Notes: a model not told the origin generated them from the letters alone. Shown: positions 52,348 through 60,835, numbered from the stretch's first letter. The stretch is DNA of 64,000 nt from JAOZPE01 sp964601275 (GCA_964601275.1 CAZRMV010000006.1:124001-188000), one strand, 5' to 3'. Numbers and translations: made by a program.

Positions 52348-52862
52348 CGCTTGATCTCCTCCCACCACCCTGCGCTCGCCACCGACCGCAGACGCTGGGC
52401 GCGGACCTCCCGCGCCTGCGCGAGAGAGAGCACGGTGGCTGCCGCGCCGGGAACCACGAGCTGCGGATCGAGATCGCAGAGAGGCTGCAGGACGAAACGG
52501 CGCTCGGCGAGCCGTGGGTGGGGAATCTGCAGATCGGGCTCATCGACCCGCTGATCCTCCAGCAGGAGCACATCGATGTCCAGGGGCCTGGGCTCCATGT
52601 GGCTGTCCTGGCGCCGGCCGGCGGCGCGCTCGAGGTCCTTTCCCCGGCGAAGCAGTTCCCGCGGGCTCAGACCGGTCTCCAGGGCGAGACACGCGTTCAG
52701 ATACCCCGGTTGCCTGCCGGGGCCGAGGTATTCGCTCTCGTAGAGGTCGCTCACCGCCACCACCCGGCATCCGGGCAGGGCGTCGAGCGCCCGGACCGCC
52801 TGGGCCAGCTGCTCGCGCCGGGCTCCTTGATTGCTGCCCAAGGCCAGATAGGCCAGAACCAT
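52344..52862 (-). CDS. folK: 6-hydroxymethyl-7,8-dihydropterin pyrophosphokinase FolK
   Basis: HPPK transfers pyrophosphate from ATP to 6-hydroxymethyl-7,8-dihydropterin in folate synthesis. The 172-residue product shows the family motifs YLALGSNQG (residues 5-13), VSDLYESEYLG, YLNACLALETGLSP, and the signature RPLDIDVLLLE with the metal-binding aspartates, followed by IPHPRLAERRFVLQPL. The ATG at 52860-52862 follows GGAGG. It is the first gene of the run to dnk, panB and panC, each overlapping or nearly touching the next. Confidence 0.94.
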   Translation of the reverse strand: MVLAYLALGSNQGARREQLAQAVRALDALPGCRVVAVSDLYESEYLGPGRQPGYLNACLALETGLSPRELLRRGKDLERAAGRRQDSHMEPRPLDIDVLLLEDQRVDEPDLQIPHPRLAERRFVLQPLCDLDPQLVVPGAAATVLSLAQAREVRAQRLRSVASAGWWEEIKR

Positions 52863-53006
52863 GGTCCTCCTTCCCTGCGGCAAGACCTCGCCGTCGGTCT
52901 CCCTCGGACCCGCGGCCCGCCTACCCTAGCAACCCGTATCGAGTTTTCCAAGCCACAGTCGACGGCCCGAGGCGCCGTCCGCGTCCGCCGACCGGTCCCG
53001 GAACGA

Positions 53007-53034
53007 GAACGGGGAACCCGCAGGCTCCCCGTTC
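53007..53034 (-). terminator. Hairpin downstream of the TPR protein gene
   Basis: GAACGGGGA and TCCCCGTTC form a perfect nine-base stem around a ten-base loop, beginning 27 bases after the stop of the minus-strand TPR gene. No T-run follows on the minus strand, so it may rely on stem strength or Rho. The rest of the 52863-53060 gap shows no gene. Confidence 0.45.
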
Positions 53035-53060
53035 CCCGATCCTCGGACCATGGACCGAGA

Positions 53061-54197
53061 TCAGCCTCCGTTCTTCTCCTTGCGCGCCTTCTGGATGGCG
53101 ATGAGCTGGCGCTGGCGTTCGATCTGCTGGGCCGCCCGATCGCCCCACTGGGGATCCTCGACGATCTTGTCGAACATGTCGATGGCCTTGCGGTACTCAC
53201 CCTGCTTCTCCAGGACCTGTCCCATCAGGTAGTAGATTCCCGGCTTCTTGGAATCGTCCTCGGGCCAGTTGGCGATGGCTTCGCCGGCGATCCGGGCCGC
53301 GTCGGAGACCCGTCCGGCGTCCAGGTAGAGGAAGCCCAGGCTCGACGCCACGCCATGTCGGTTGGAATCGAGTTCCAGCGCCTTCTCGTAGGCGGAAATG
53401 GCCTTCTCGGTCTTCCCCAGCTTGCTGTAGCAGTAGCCGAGGTTCTGCCAGGCCGGCGCGCTCCTGGGCTTTCCCTCCAGGTAATCCTCGAAGGCGGCGG
53501 CCGCCTGCTGGTACCGGCCCGCCTTCATGTGTTGCAGACCGAGGTCGAAGGCTCCGGTGGTCACGATGCCCGCGTCGGCGGCCTTCTTGTACCACTGCTG
53601 GGCCGAGGCGGCGTCTCCCTTCCTCTTGTAGAGATCGCCGATCTTCTTGCTGTATTCGTGCTCGTTGGGATTCATCTGGTAGAGCAGCTTCTCGTACTTG
53701 ATCGCCTCGTCGTACCTCTTGGTGACCTCGTAGACGTAGACGAGCCGCTTCATGGGCTCCGGATTGTCCGGTTCCTTCTCGTGGTACTTCAGATAGATCG
53801 GTTCGGCTTTTGCGACCTGCTTCGCTTTGAGCAGGGCGAATCCGTAACCGTTGAGCACCCGGGTCTCGGTGGAATCGATGTCCCCGTGGTACTTGCCTTC
53901 GATCAGGGATTCGTACTCGCTGACCGCTTCGTCGTATTTCCTGGTACGGAGATAGGCCTGGGCGAGAAGCTCCTTGCTGGGCCAGTGCTCCGGACAGGCT
54001 TGCTGGGCCTTCTTCAGGCTGCGGATCGCCGTGTTCCATTTTCCCTGTTGCACGAAGGCGTAGGCGGTGTCATAGGCCTGACGCGCGGCGGCGGCGGCGC
54101 TGGGTTCACATTCCCCCAGAGCGGGCGACGCGCCGATCGCCAGAAGCAGACCGGCGATGATCCATCGATTCAGCACACCGAATGTCGAGCGGTTCAC
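53061..54197 (-). CDS. Exported tetratricopeptide repeat protein
   Basis: A 378-residue protein starting at the GTG at 54195-54197, with GGAGG upstream, giving MNRSTFGVLNRWIIAGLLLA as the signal peptide (cleavage near ALG, before ECEPS). The mature protein consists of TPRs throughout: WNTAIRSLKKAQQAC, YDEAVSEYESLIEGK, VAKAEPIYLKYHEKEP, YDEAIKYEKLLYQMNP, TEKAISAYEKALELD and YRKAIDMFDKIVEDPQ. It ends with a basic helix. Periplasmic TPR proteins assemble envelope complexes, for example lipoprotein or secretion machinery; the partner is unknown. A promoter candidate lies 76 bases upstream, and no gene precedes it directly, so it is probably a single-gene transcript. Confidence 0.8.
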   Translation of the reverse strand: MNRSTFGVLNRWIIAGLLLAIGASPALGECEPSAAAAARQAYDTAYAFVQQGKWNTAIRSLKKAQQACPEHWPSKELLAQAYLRTRKYDEAVSEYESLIEGKYHGDIDSTETRVLNGYGFALLKAKQVAKAEPIYLKYHEKEPDNPEPMKRLVYVYEVTKRYDEAIKYEKLLYQMNPNEHEYSKKIGDLYKRKGDAASAQQWYKKAADAGIVTTGAFDLGLQHMKAGRYQQAAAAFEDYLEGKPRSAPAWQNLGYCYSKLGKTEKAISAYEKALELDSNRHGVASSLGFLYLDAGRVSDAARIAGEAIANWPEDDSKKPGIYYLMGQVLEKQGEYRKAIDMFDKIVEDPQWGDRAAQQIERQRQLIAIQKARKEKNGG

Positions 54198-54272
54198 CTT
54201 GATCCAACCTCCAGGAGTTCGCGGGATACGCAAGGAGGAATCGTCCCTCTCCCGCGGGGATGAAGCCGAGGC

Positions 54273-54302
54273 AGGATAAGAGACGCCCCGAACTCCTGTC
54301 AA
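54273..54302 (-). promoter_or_regulatory. Promoter candidate for the exported TPR gene
   Basis: On the minus strand a perfect TTGACA is followed after 18 bases by TATCCT. It has the same GGAG after the -35 and the same TATCCTG as the candidate at 34163-34192, which suggests a shared promoter form. The predicted start lies near 54266, giving a leader of about 70 bases. Confidence 0.5.
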
Positions 54303-54369
54303 TCACGCCCGGAGGAGTCCCTTTCCTTTTTCAATGCTCTCGAACCGGACGAGGTTCCCTTCCCGCGGT

Positions 54370-55221
54370 TCAGAAGAGCGTCGCCTGAGCCAGATGGGCC
54401 CGCCGGATCCACGACAAGCGGTAGTTGCGGACCTGGCCATCGTCGCCCCGGCCCAGGAGATAGGTGCTGCCGGGGCGTCTCAGATAGCCCTGGGGGACGA
54501 TATCCCGGGCCTCCTCGCGCCGTCCCTCGGGACGGATCACGATGGTCACCTTCGTGCCCTGGACCAGGGCGACGTCGATCGCCTCGAGATGGGCGGGCAA
54601 CCACGCCCGCGTCTTGCCCGGCCAGCCGAAGGTCAAGGCGCATCCGGTGGCGGTGATGAGATCCCCGATGGTCTTTCCCGCCAGTTCCCCCCCGACCAGA
54701 TGAAGGAAGACCCGGCTGAGGGTCTGCGCATCGGCCAGCGCCCGATGGTAGGTGGACGCCTGCAGGCCCAGGGCGCGCGAGATGGTCTCCAGCTTGTGAT
54801 TGGGAAGGTCCGCCCGCAGGCTGCGGGAGATCTCCACCGTATCCAGGACCGGAGGGGTCGGCAAGACCACCTGGCACCGGGCCGCTTCGTGCACCAGGAA
54901 TCCCAGATCGAACTCGGCATTGTGGGCCAAGAGGACCGCGCCTTCGCCGAACTCGAGGAAACGGGGCAGGATCTCCCCGATTCCCGGCTTGCCCGCCACC
55001 ATGGTGTCATCGATCCCGTGGACCCGCGACGCCGCAGAAGGAATCGGTCGACCCGGATCGATCAGTTCGTCGAAGACCGCTTCCTCCGTTCCGTCCAGAC
55101 GAAAACGGACCGCCGAGAGTTCCACCACCCGTTCGGCGGCGGCGGAGAGGCCGGTGGTCTCGGTGTCGAAGGCGACGAAGGTCAGTTCGTGGAGGGGATC
55201 CTCGAAGCGGATCTGAGGCAC
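54370..55221 (-). CDS. DnaQ-like 3'-5' exonuclease fused to a WYL-like domain
   Basis: A 283-residue protein. Residues 12-175 form a DEDDh exonuclease like the epsilon subunit: FVAFDTETTGLS, the RVHGIDDTMV and LLAHNAEFDLGFL elements, and TYHRALADAQTLSRVFLHL with the catalytic His and Asp. After a short linker, residues 205-275 have the pattern of a WYL domain: VTIVIRPEGRREEARDIVPQ, then YLLGRGDDGQVRNYRLSWI. WYL domains bind ligands or nucleic acid and are usually part of transcription regulators or defence proteins. The GTG at 55219-55221 has AAAGGAG at good spacing. Confidence 0.78.
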   Translation of the reverse strand: MPQIRFEDPLHELTFVAFDTETTGLSAAAERVVELSAVRFRLDGTEEAVFDELIDPGRPIPSAASRVHGIDDTMVAGKPGIGEILPRFLEFGEGAVLLAHNAEFDLGFLVHEAARCQVVLPTPPVLDTVEISRSLRADLPNHKLETISRALGLQASTYHRALADAQTLSRVFLHLVGGELAGKTIGDLITATGCALTFGWPGKTRAWLPAHLEAIDVALVQGTKVTIVIRPEGRREEARDIVPQGYLRRPGSTYLLGRGDDGQVRNYRLSWIRRAHLAQATLF

Positions 55222-55331
55222 GTCCGGCTCCTTTCGAGCGATGCGGGGCAAACAGTCGGGAAGCGGTGGCCGAACGAAGTGGCCCGAGTATAGGGACGCT
55301 TGCCCGCCGCGACAACCTCCGGCTGCAGTCC

Positions 55332-56204
55332 CTAGTCGTCTTCGTCCAATCGCGCGGGATAGAGCGCGTAGACCCTCTCGCCCGCCAGGTGGGGAGCCCC
55401 GCCCGGCAGTCCGGCGGCAAGCGCCGTCTCCGCCTGGTCGATGCGCGGCGGTCCCACCAGTTCGCCCAACAGGACCACCTGCACCCTCTCATGTTCCCAG
55501 AGCCGGGCGACGATCTCGAACATGCCATCCATGTCCCGGTAGGATCCCAGGCCGGCCAGGAACGGCAGGACCGGGACCCCCGGGGGAGTCATCGGCAAGA
55601 GACCCTTCTCCCCCAGAAGGTCCTCCAGGAGATCGCGACTTTGCACCCTCGGCACGGGGTCGTCCCCGGGGAGAACGCGTTCCGCCCCGGCGCCCGGTCT
55701 TCTTCGTCCCACCTCCTGCAAGCCGGCGACGAGAAGGACGAGGTGGAGCGGCCGGGGCCACCTCGAGGACCCATCCGCTGCCTTCCCTTCGGAAGACCCC
55801 GGGGCGGCAAGGGAGGACGGCGCGACCTCGACCAGGACCACGTCCGGTTCCAGGAGATCGCGCAGGCGCTCGACGGACGCCGGTGCCAGACCTCCCCAGG
55901 CTCCCTTCGCATCGGGTCGGGCGGCCACGAACAGCGAGGCGCGGCGCAGGAAGCGGGCCTTCAGTTCCTCCGGAGGAGCATCGACGCTCGCGGCGTCCAC
56001 TCCCTCGGGAGCCGGGTGATCGGTGGTCTGGGTCCACAGGACACTCAGTCCCTCCCCCCGGTAGTGGCGGTGGAGTCGATGCAGCAACGCGGTCTTTCCC
56101 CCGCGGCCCGTCACTGCGACGACCGGTCGCCCGTCCACCGGGAGCAAGAGGGTCCACGGGCTCAGGAAACGGAGTTCCTCGTCATGGCCTGGGGGCTGCA
56201 TCAT
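55332..56204 (-). CDS. YqeC-like selenium cofactor biosynthesis family protein
   Basis: A 290-residue protein with a nucleotide-binding start VVAVTGRGGKTALLHRLHRH, where G-x-G-G-K-T is the family P-loop, and a later VLWTQTT matching the YqeC TTTT segment. VVLVEVAPSSLAAP stands where YqeC has the L-V-E-A-D-G-S motif, though the Asp-Gly is replaced. Two later blocks match the family's distal helices: GEKGLLPMTPPGVPVLPFLA and EIVARLWEHERVQVVLLGEL. YqeC is associated with molybdenum hydroxylases that use selenium, but no such enzyme is in the window. The ATG at 56202-56204 has GAGGA before it. Function uncertain. Confidence 0.55.
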   Translation of the reverse strand: MMQPPGHDEELRFLSPWTLLLPVDGRPVVAVTGRGGKTALLHRLHRHYRGEGLSVLWTQTTDHPAPEGVDAASVDAPPEELKARFLRRASLFVAARPDAKGAWGGLAPASVERLRDLLEPDVVLVEVAPSSLAAPGSSEGKAADGSSRWPRPLHLVLLVAGLQEVGRRRPGAGAERVLPGDDPVPRVQSRDLLEDLLGEKGLLPMTPPGVPVLPFLAGLGSYRDMDGMFEIVARLWEHERVQVVLLGELVGPPRIDQAETALAAGLPGGAPHLAGERVYALYPARLDEDD

Positions 56205-56298
56205 TCCTCTTCCTTCGGGTGGACTTGGGCACCGCTTGACCGTCGGCGCCGACCGTGGCCGGGGAGCGGACGCCCTCATGTCCCGTTGTCGCCGCGGC

Positions 56299-57414
56299 TC
56301 AACCCGCGATCCTCTCCAGCAGTTCGGACAGTTCGCGACCGCGCGCGGCGGCGTCGAAACGTTCGCGAACGCGCTGCCGGGCGGCCTCTCCCATCCGGTC
56401 GGCCCGGCGGGGATCCTCCCACAGCTGTCGCAAGGCGCCCCTCAACGCTCGCACATCGCCGGGGGAGACCAGAAGCCCGGTCACGCCTTCTTCCTGCACC
56501 GACACCACTCCCCCCGAGGCGCGGGCCGCAATCACCGGACGTCCCCGGACCATGGCCTCCAGCTGCACCAGGCCGAAGGTCTCGCTGGCCGCGGTGCTGG
56601 GCAACACCAGGGCGTGGCATCCGCGGTACAGGGAATCGAGAACCGCGGGCGCGACCTCTCCCAGGAATCGGACCCGCTGCGACAGCCCGAGACGATGGGT
56701 CAGCTCCTCCCACCGGCTCCGCAGGGGGCCATCCCCCACCACCACCAGTGGCATGGTCTCCTCTGCCAGGGCGCGGAGCAGGATATCCAGGCCCTTGTAA
56801 TACACCATGCGTCCCACGAAGAGATAGTACCGGGGCCATGGAAGAGAGGTCATCGCATCCCGGTCCGGTGGTGCGGGACCCGGGTCGGCGGTTTCGATCC
56901 CGAAGGGAATCACCCGGCACCGCTCGCGGTGGGGTCGCAGGCTCCGGCTCTGGTCCACCAGTTCCCGGCTCGCCACGACGATGGCCTCCGCCCTCTCCAG
57001 GACCTTCTGGCGCAGCGGTTCCAGGACGCGGCCCAGCCACCGTTGACGGACGATGTCGCTGTGGTAACTCACCACCAGGGGCACCCGGGGATCCCCCAGC
57101 AAAAGCCATGCGGCCGCCATGGCCGGGTTGGGAAGATGCAGATGGACCAGGTCGGGAAGAAAGCGCCTCCGCTGCTGCCGGATCGCCCATGGGAGCGCCG
57201 GGTTCAGGGGCAGGCTGCGCCACTGCCCCCAGCGTCCGAGGCGGAAGACCTCGACCCCGGCGATCCGCTCTCTCCGCGCGGACCATCCGGTGGCCGACAC
57301 GAGCACGCGGACCTGGTGCCCGCGGCGGACCAGCTCCCGGCAGATCCCGCCGAGTACGGTCTCCATCCCGCCGCGCCGGGGAGGATAGTACTTGCCCAGT
57401 TCAAGGATCCGCAT
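56299..57414 (-). CDS. Family 4 glycosyltransferase
   Basis: A 371-residue cytosolic or membrane-associated enzyme. The N-terminal domain begins MRILELGKYYPPRRGGMETV, a sugar-acceptor-site pattern common to GT4 enzymes. The donor domain has YLFVGRMVYYKGLDILLRAL, VVVGDGPLRSRWEELTHRLG, VRFLGEV, and the EX7E motif in ASETFGLVQLEAMVRGRPVI. It should transfer sugars from nucleotide sugars to a lipid or polysaccharide. The ATG has GGAAGGG upstream. It diverges from the sphingolipid operon across 269 bases and may serve glycolipid synthesis. Confidence 0.86.
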   Translation of the reverse strand: MRILELGKYYPPRRGGMETVLGGICRELVRRGHQVRVLVSATGWSARRERIAGVEVFRLGRWGQWRSLPLNPALPWAIRQQRRRFLPDLVHLHLPNPAMAAAWLLLGDPRVPLVVSYHSDIVRQRWLGRVLEPLRQKVLERAEAIVVASRELVDQSRSLRPHRERCRVIPFGIETADPGPAPPDRDAMTSLPWPRYYLFVGRMVYYKGLDILLRALAEETMPLVVVGDGPLRSRWEELTHRLGLSQRVRFLGEVAPAVLDSLYRGCHALVLPSTAASETFGLVQLEAMVRGRPVIAARASGGVVSVQEEGVTGLLVSPGDVRALRGALRQLWEDPRRADRMGEAARQRVRERFDAAARGRELSELLERIAG

Positions 57415-57631
57415 GCCGCCCTTCCTGGAAACCCCCACCGCCCCGGCGGAGGGTCGTGCCACGCCCTTCCGGCCGGATGCCGGCCCGGGCGATCCGGGGG
57501 ATCGTACCGCGTCGGCGACGGCCCGCCACGGAAATCCCGTTCCGGGCCCCGCGGAGTCCTTCCGGCTGCCCGCCAGGATCGCGGCCGGCCCGCCCCAGGA
57601 TGGGGAGAAACGGCCCGGAGGGCAACGATGG

Positions 57632-57660
57632 TTGAGTCGCGGTCTTCCAGGCCTTAGAGT
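57632..57660 (+). promoter_or_regulatory. Promoter candidate for the sphingolipid operon
   Basis: TTGAGT and TAGAGT are separated by 17 bases, matching the housekeeping consensus at four of six positions in each box. The predicted start near 57667 lies 17 bases before the first ATG. It stands in the 57415-57683 gap between the divergent glycosyltransferase and DUF2270 genes, which otherwise holds no visible gene. Confidence 0.4.
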
Positions 57661-57683
57661 GGAAGCCAACCCAGGAGGGTCCC

Positions 57684-58397
57684 ATGTCATCGAAGCCGCC
57701 GGATCGGACCGATTACGAGAGTCATCCCCTGAGCCGTTCCGAGTACATCACGGCGATCGTCCACCTCTACCGGGGAGAGCTCTACCGGGCCAATACCTGG
57801 CGCATCCGGCTGGACACCACCACGAACTGGGCCATCCTGACCACGGCCGGGCTCTTGAGCTACTCCTTCGGGTCGACCGCCCACTCGCATTGGATCCTCT
57901 TGGTGGGGGTCCTCCTCGTCAGCGCCCTCCTGGCCTACGAAGCCCGCCGTTTCCGTTTCTTCGACGTCTGGCGGGCCCGGGTCCGCAAGATCGAGGAGAA
58001 CTTCTACGGGCCCATCCTCCGCCGGGATCCGGTGAGCCCAGACCGGGAATGGGGCCTGCGGGTGGCGGAGGATCTTCTCAATCCGCAGTTCAAGATCTCC
58101 TTCCTCGCCGCCTTGAGGGCCCGATTCCTGAGGAATTACTGGGTGATGTACCTGGTCCTGCTCTTGGCCTGGATCCTCAAGGTCCTCCTCCACCCGGTCG
58201 AGGCACACTCCTGGGCGGACCTGAGGGCCAATCTGGCCGCCGGCCCGATCCCGTGGTGGATCCCGGTAATCTTTTCTCTGCTATTGCTTGGGGCGATTCT
58301 CGCGCTATTCTTCCTTGCTCCAAGAGCTCCGCGCTCGGAAGATGCCTACTGGGCCTCCGATCGCGAGAATGAAGACCTGTCCCTTCTCGATGTCTGA
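57684..58397 (+). CDS. DUF2270-like integral membrane protein
   Basis: A 237-residue membrane protein. The family hallmark lies in VHLYRGELYRANTWRIRLDT, followed by TTNWAILTTAGLLSYSFG and two further hydrophobic segments (HWILLVGVLLVSALLAYEAR, and YLVLLLAWILKVLLHP with WWIPVIFSLLLLGAILALFF). Function is unknown. The ATG has AGGAGGG at good distance. It lies first in the plus-strand operon, six bases before the serine palmitoyltransferase-like gene, so a role in lipid metabolism or membrane organisation is plausible but unproven. Confidence 0.72.
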   Translation: MSSKPPDRTDYESHPLSRSEYITAIVHLYRGELYRANTWRIRLDTTTNWAILTTAGLLSYSFGSTAHSHWILLVGVLLVSALLAYEARRFRFFDVWRARVRKIEENFYGPILRRDPVSPDREWGLRVAEDLLNPQFKISFLAALRARFLRNYWVMYLVLLLAWILKVLLHPVEAHSWADLRANLAAGPIPWWIPVIFSLLLLGAILALFFLAPRAPRSEDAYWASDRENEDLSLLDV

Positions 58398-58403
58398 GGA
58401 TCG

Positions 58404-59633
58404 ATGAGTCCAGAACCACAACCCGGAACGACGCCCCCCCAGGTGGGACACGCCGACGTGTTCCAGAAGGCCCATTCCTACACGCGCGCCCGCGAGACCC
58501 GGGCCTCGGGCTACTACCCCTATTTCATCCCCATCGAGGGCAGCGAGGGCACCGAAGTCGTCATCGACGGGCACCCGGTGGTCATGCTGGGCTCCAACAA
58601 CTACCTCGGCCTCACCCACGATCCCCGCGTCCTGGAGGCAGGCGAGAGCGCCTCTCGCACCTACGGCGCCGGATGCACGGGAAGCCGCTTCCTCAACGGG
58701 ACCCTCGATCTCCATTTGCAACTGGAGGCCGAACTCGCCGAATTCGTGGGCAAGGAGGCGGCCCTGGTCTTCTCCACCGGGTATCAGACCAACCTGGGAT
58801 CGATCTCCGCCCTGGTCGGCCGCAACGACGTCGCCCTGCTCGACAAGCTCGATCACGCGTGCATCGTCGACGGAGCCCAGATGTCCATGGGACAGGTCGC
58901 CCGCTTCCGGCACAATGACATGGACGATCTGGCCTCCCAGCTCGCCAAGATCGATCCGGACAAAGGCGTTCTTGTGGCGGTCGACGGGGTGTTCTCGATG
59001 GAAGGAGACCTCACTCCCTTGCCGAAGGTGCTCGAGCTGGCGCACGCGGCGGGCGCCCGGGTCCTCGTGGACGAAGCGCACTCGGTGGGGGTGATGGGTT
59101 CGGGCGGCGCCGGGGTGGCGCAGCACTTCGGCTTGAGCGATGAAACCGATCTCATCATGGGCACCTTCTCCAAGTCCTTCGCCTCGATCGGCGGTTTCAT
59201 GGCCGCGGACAGTGTCATCATCGACTACCTGCGTCACAACGCCCGCACCATGATCTTCTCCGCGGCCATGCCCCCCTACGCGGTGGCAACCGTGTTGAAG
59301 AGTCTGGAGATCATCCGCACCGAACCCGAGCGCCGCGAGCGACTGTGGGAGATCCAGCATTTCATGCAGAGGGAGTTGAAGGCGATGGGTTGGGACATCG
59401 GATCGACGGAGACGCCGATCATCCCCATCGTCGTGGGAGACAGCCTGGACGCGTTCAAGCTGTGGCGGGGCCTGCTCGACGGTGGGGTATTCACCAACCC
59501 GGTGGTTTCCCCGGCGGTTCCGGAAGGCCGGGCGATGCTGCGGACCTCGTACATCGCGACCCACACCGACGAACAGCTCCAGAGAGCCCTGGACACCTTC
59601 TCGAAGGTCGGAAGGAAGCTGGGACTGATCTGA
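58404..59633 (+). CDS. spt: Serine palmitoyltransferase-like enzyme (alpha-oxoamine synthase family)
   Basis: A 409-residue PLP enzyme of the alpha-oxoamine synthase family. It carries VMLGSNNYLGLTHDPRVLEA, GAGCTGSRFLNGTLDLHLQL, VFSTGYQTNLGSISALVG, DKLDHACIVDGAQMS, VDEAHSVGVMGSGGAG and the PLP-binding Lys257 in MGTFSKSFASIGGFMAA. The family includes BioF, Kbl and serine palmitoyltransferase. SPT is favoured here because the next genes are a GNAT-like acyltransferase and an NAD-dependent epimerase, the trio that makes ceramide in Caulobacter. SPT condenses serine with palmitoyl-CoA or acyl-ACP to 3-oxosphinganine. It is the second gene of the operon. Kbl or BioF remain alternatives. Confidence 0.83.
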   Translation: MSPEPQPGTTPPQVGHADVFQKAHSYTRARETRASGYYPYFIPIEGSEGTEVVIDGHPVVMLGSNNYLGLTHDPRVLEAGESASRTYGAGCTGSRFLNGTLDLHLQLEAELAEFVGKEAALVFSTGYQTNLGSISALVGRNDVALLDKLDHACIVDGAQMSMGQVARFRHNDMDDLASQLAKIDPDKGVLVAVDGVFSMEGDLTPLPKVLELAHAAGARVLVDEAHSVGVMGSGGAGVAQHFGLSDETDLIMGTFSKSFASIGGFMAADSVIIDYLRHNARTMIFSAAMPPYAVATVLKSLEIIRTEPERRERLWEIQHFMQRELKAMGWDIGSTETPIIPIVVGDSLDAFKLWRGLLDGGVFTNPVVSPAVPEGRAMLRTSYIATHTDEQLQRALDTFSKVGRKLGLI

Positions 59634-59707
59634 GTCGACCGATGCCGGGACCACATCCAGAAGCTGCGGCGGTTCTGGGTCGATCCATGCCGGGAGCGCA
59701 TCCATGA
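59634..59707 (+). repeat. Tandem duplication covering the ribosome-binding region of the GNAT-like gene
   Basis: Two copies of about 28 bases, 45 bases apart, share GTCGA, CATGCCGGGA (or GATGCCGGGA) and CATCCA. The second copy runs into the start of the acyltransferase gene and carries the likely ribosome site GGGAG seven bases before its ATG; the first copy has decayed to GGGAC and lacks a usable start. The pair fills the 70-base gap after the SPT stop. Confidence 0.5.
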
Positions 59708-60825
59708 GTCTGGAAATCCGGCCCGCCCTGGGAAAACGGGACCTCAAACGATTCGCCGAGTTCCCCTGGCGGATCTACCACGACGATCCTTCCTGGGTGC
59801 CTCCGCTGAAGAGCGACGTCATCAATCTCTTGACGCCCGGACGACATCCCTTCCACGAACACGCGGAAGTCCAGCCTTTCCTCGCCTGGCGCGATGGAAC
59901 GGTGGTCGGGCGCGTGGTGGCAACCATCAACCACGCCCACAACGAGTTCCACGAGGACGAAGTGGGGTTCTTCGGATTCCACGACGCCCTGCGGGAGGAC
60001 GAGGAAGCCGCCGCCGAGCTCTTCAACACCGCTTTCGCCTGGCTCAAGGAGCGAGGGCGGAGTCACGCAATGGGGCCGTTTGAACTCTCCACCAACGAGA
60101 TGTGCGGACTTCTCGTCGAAGGAGAGCCCGGACCTCCGGTGGTCATGATGCCCTACAACCCCACCTGGTACGCTCGGCGCTACGAGGCGGCGGGCTTGGT
60201 CAAGGCGAAGGACCTGCTGGCCTTCATCGTCTACGAGAACGACAAGTTGAAGCGCCTGTCATCGCTCGCCGATCAACTGAAGAGACGCAACAAGGTGCGG
60301 GTCCGCCCCCTGGACATGAAGCACTTCGACCAGGAGGTCGAGAGGGTCCTCTCGCTCTACAACGTCTGCTGGGAGAGGAACTGGGGCTTCGTTCCGATGA
60401 CTGCGGCGGAGGTGCGGCATTTCGCCAAGGAGGTGCGCTACGCCATCGACGCCAACCTGACCCTGATCCTCGAGCGGGAGGACAGCCACGAGCCGGTCGG
60501 GTTCATCCTGGCCCTCCCCGATCTCAACCGAGCGCTCCGGCACGCCAACGGGAGCCTCTTCCCCTTCGGCCTCCTCAAGATCCTCTGGCACAAGCGGTAT
60601 ATCGACGGAGTGCGGGTGGTCACCCTGGGACTGGTCCCCGAGATGCGGGGCAAAGGACTCGACGGCGTCCTGATCCAACAGGTGGTCGAGACCGGGCTGA
60701 AGAAGGGATACCACTGGGCGGAATGCTCGTGGGTACTCGAGGACAACATGCCCATGATCACCCCCCTGCAGAAGTTCGAGGCGAAACCCTACCGTCGTTA
60801 TCGTATCTACCAGAAAGCCCTTTGA
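59704..60825 (+). CDS. Large GNAT-fold acyltransferase, candidate bacterial ceramide synthase
   Basis: A 373-residue protein of the GNAT-like family that includes the Caulobacter ceramide synthase bCerS. It begins with RDLKRFAEFPWRIYHDDPSW, then VATINHAHNEFHEDEVGFFG, GPFELSTNEMCGLLVEGEPG, VMMPYNPTWYARRYEAAGLV, and after a second acyltransferase-like half ends with TLGLVPEMRGKGLDGVLIQQ and CSWVLEDNMPMITPLQKFEA. The Q/R-x-x-G-x-G/A-type acetyl-CoA loop is seen in RGKGLDG. It would N-acylate 3-oxosphinganine or sphinganine. The position between an SPT-like gene and an epimerase is the main reason for the call; sequence alone gives only the GNAT-like family. Confidence 0.7.
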   Translation: MSLEIRPALGKRDLKRFAEFPWRIYHDDPSWVPPLKSDVINLLTPGRHPFHEHAEVQPFLAWRDGTVVGRVVATINHAHNEFHEDEVGFFGFHDALREDEEAAAELFNTAFAWLKERGRSHAMGPFELSTNEMCGLLVEGEPGPPVVMMPYNPTWYARRYEAAGLVKAKDLLAFIVYENDKLKRLSSLADQLKRRNKVRVRPLDMKHFDQEVERVLSLYNVCWERNWGFVPMTAAEVRHFAKEVRYAIDANLTLILEREDSHEPVGFILALPDLNRALRHANGSLFPFGLLKILWHKRYIDGVRVVTLGLVPEMRGKGLDGVLIQQVVETGLKKGYHWAECSWVLEDNMPMITPLQKFEAKPYRRYRIYQKAL

Positions 60826-60835
60826 GGTCATCTCC

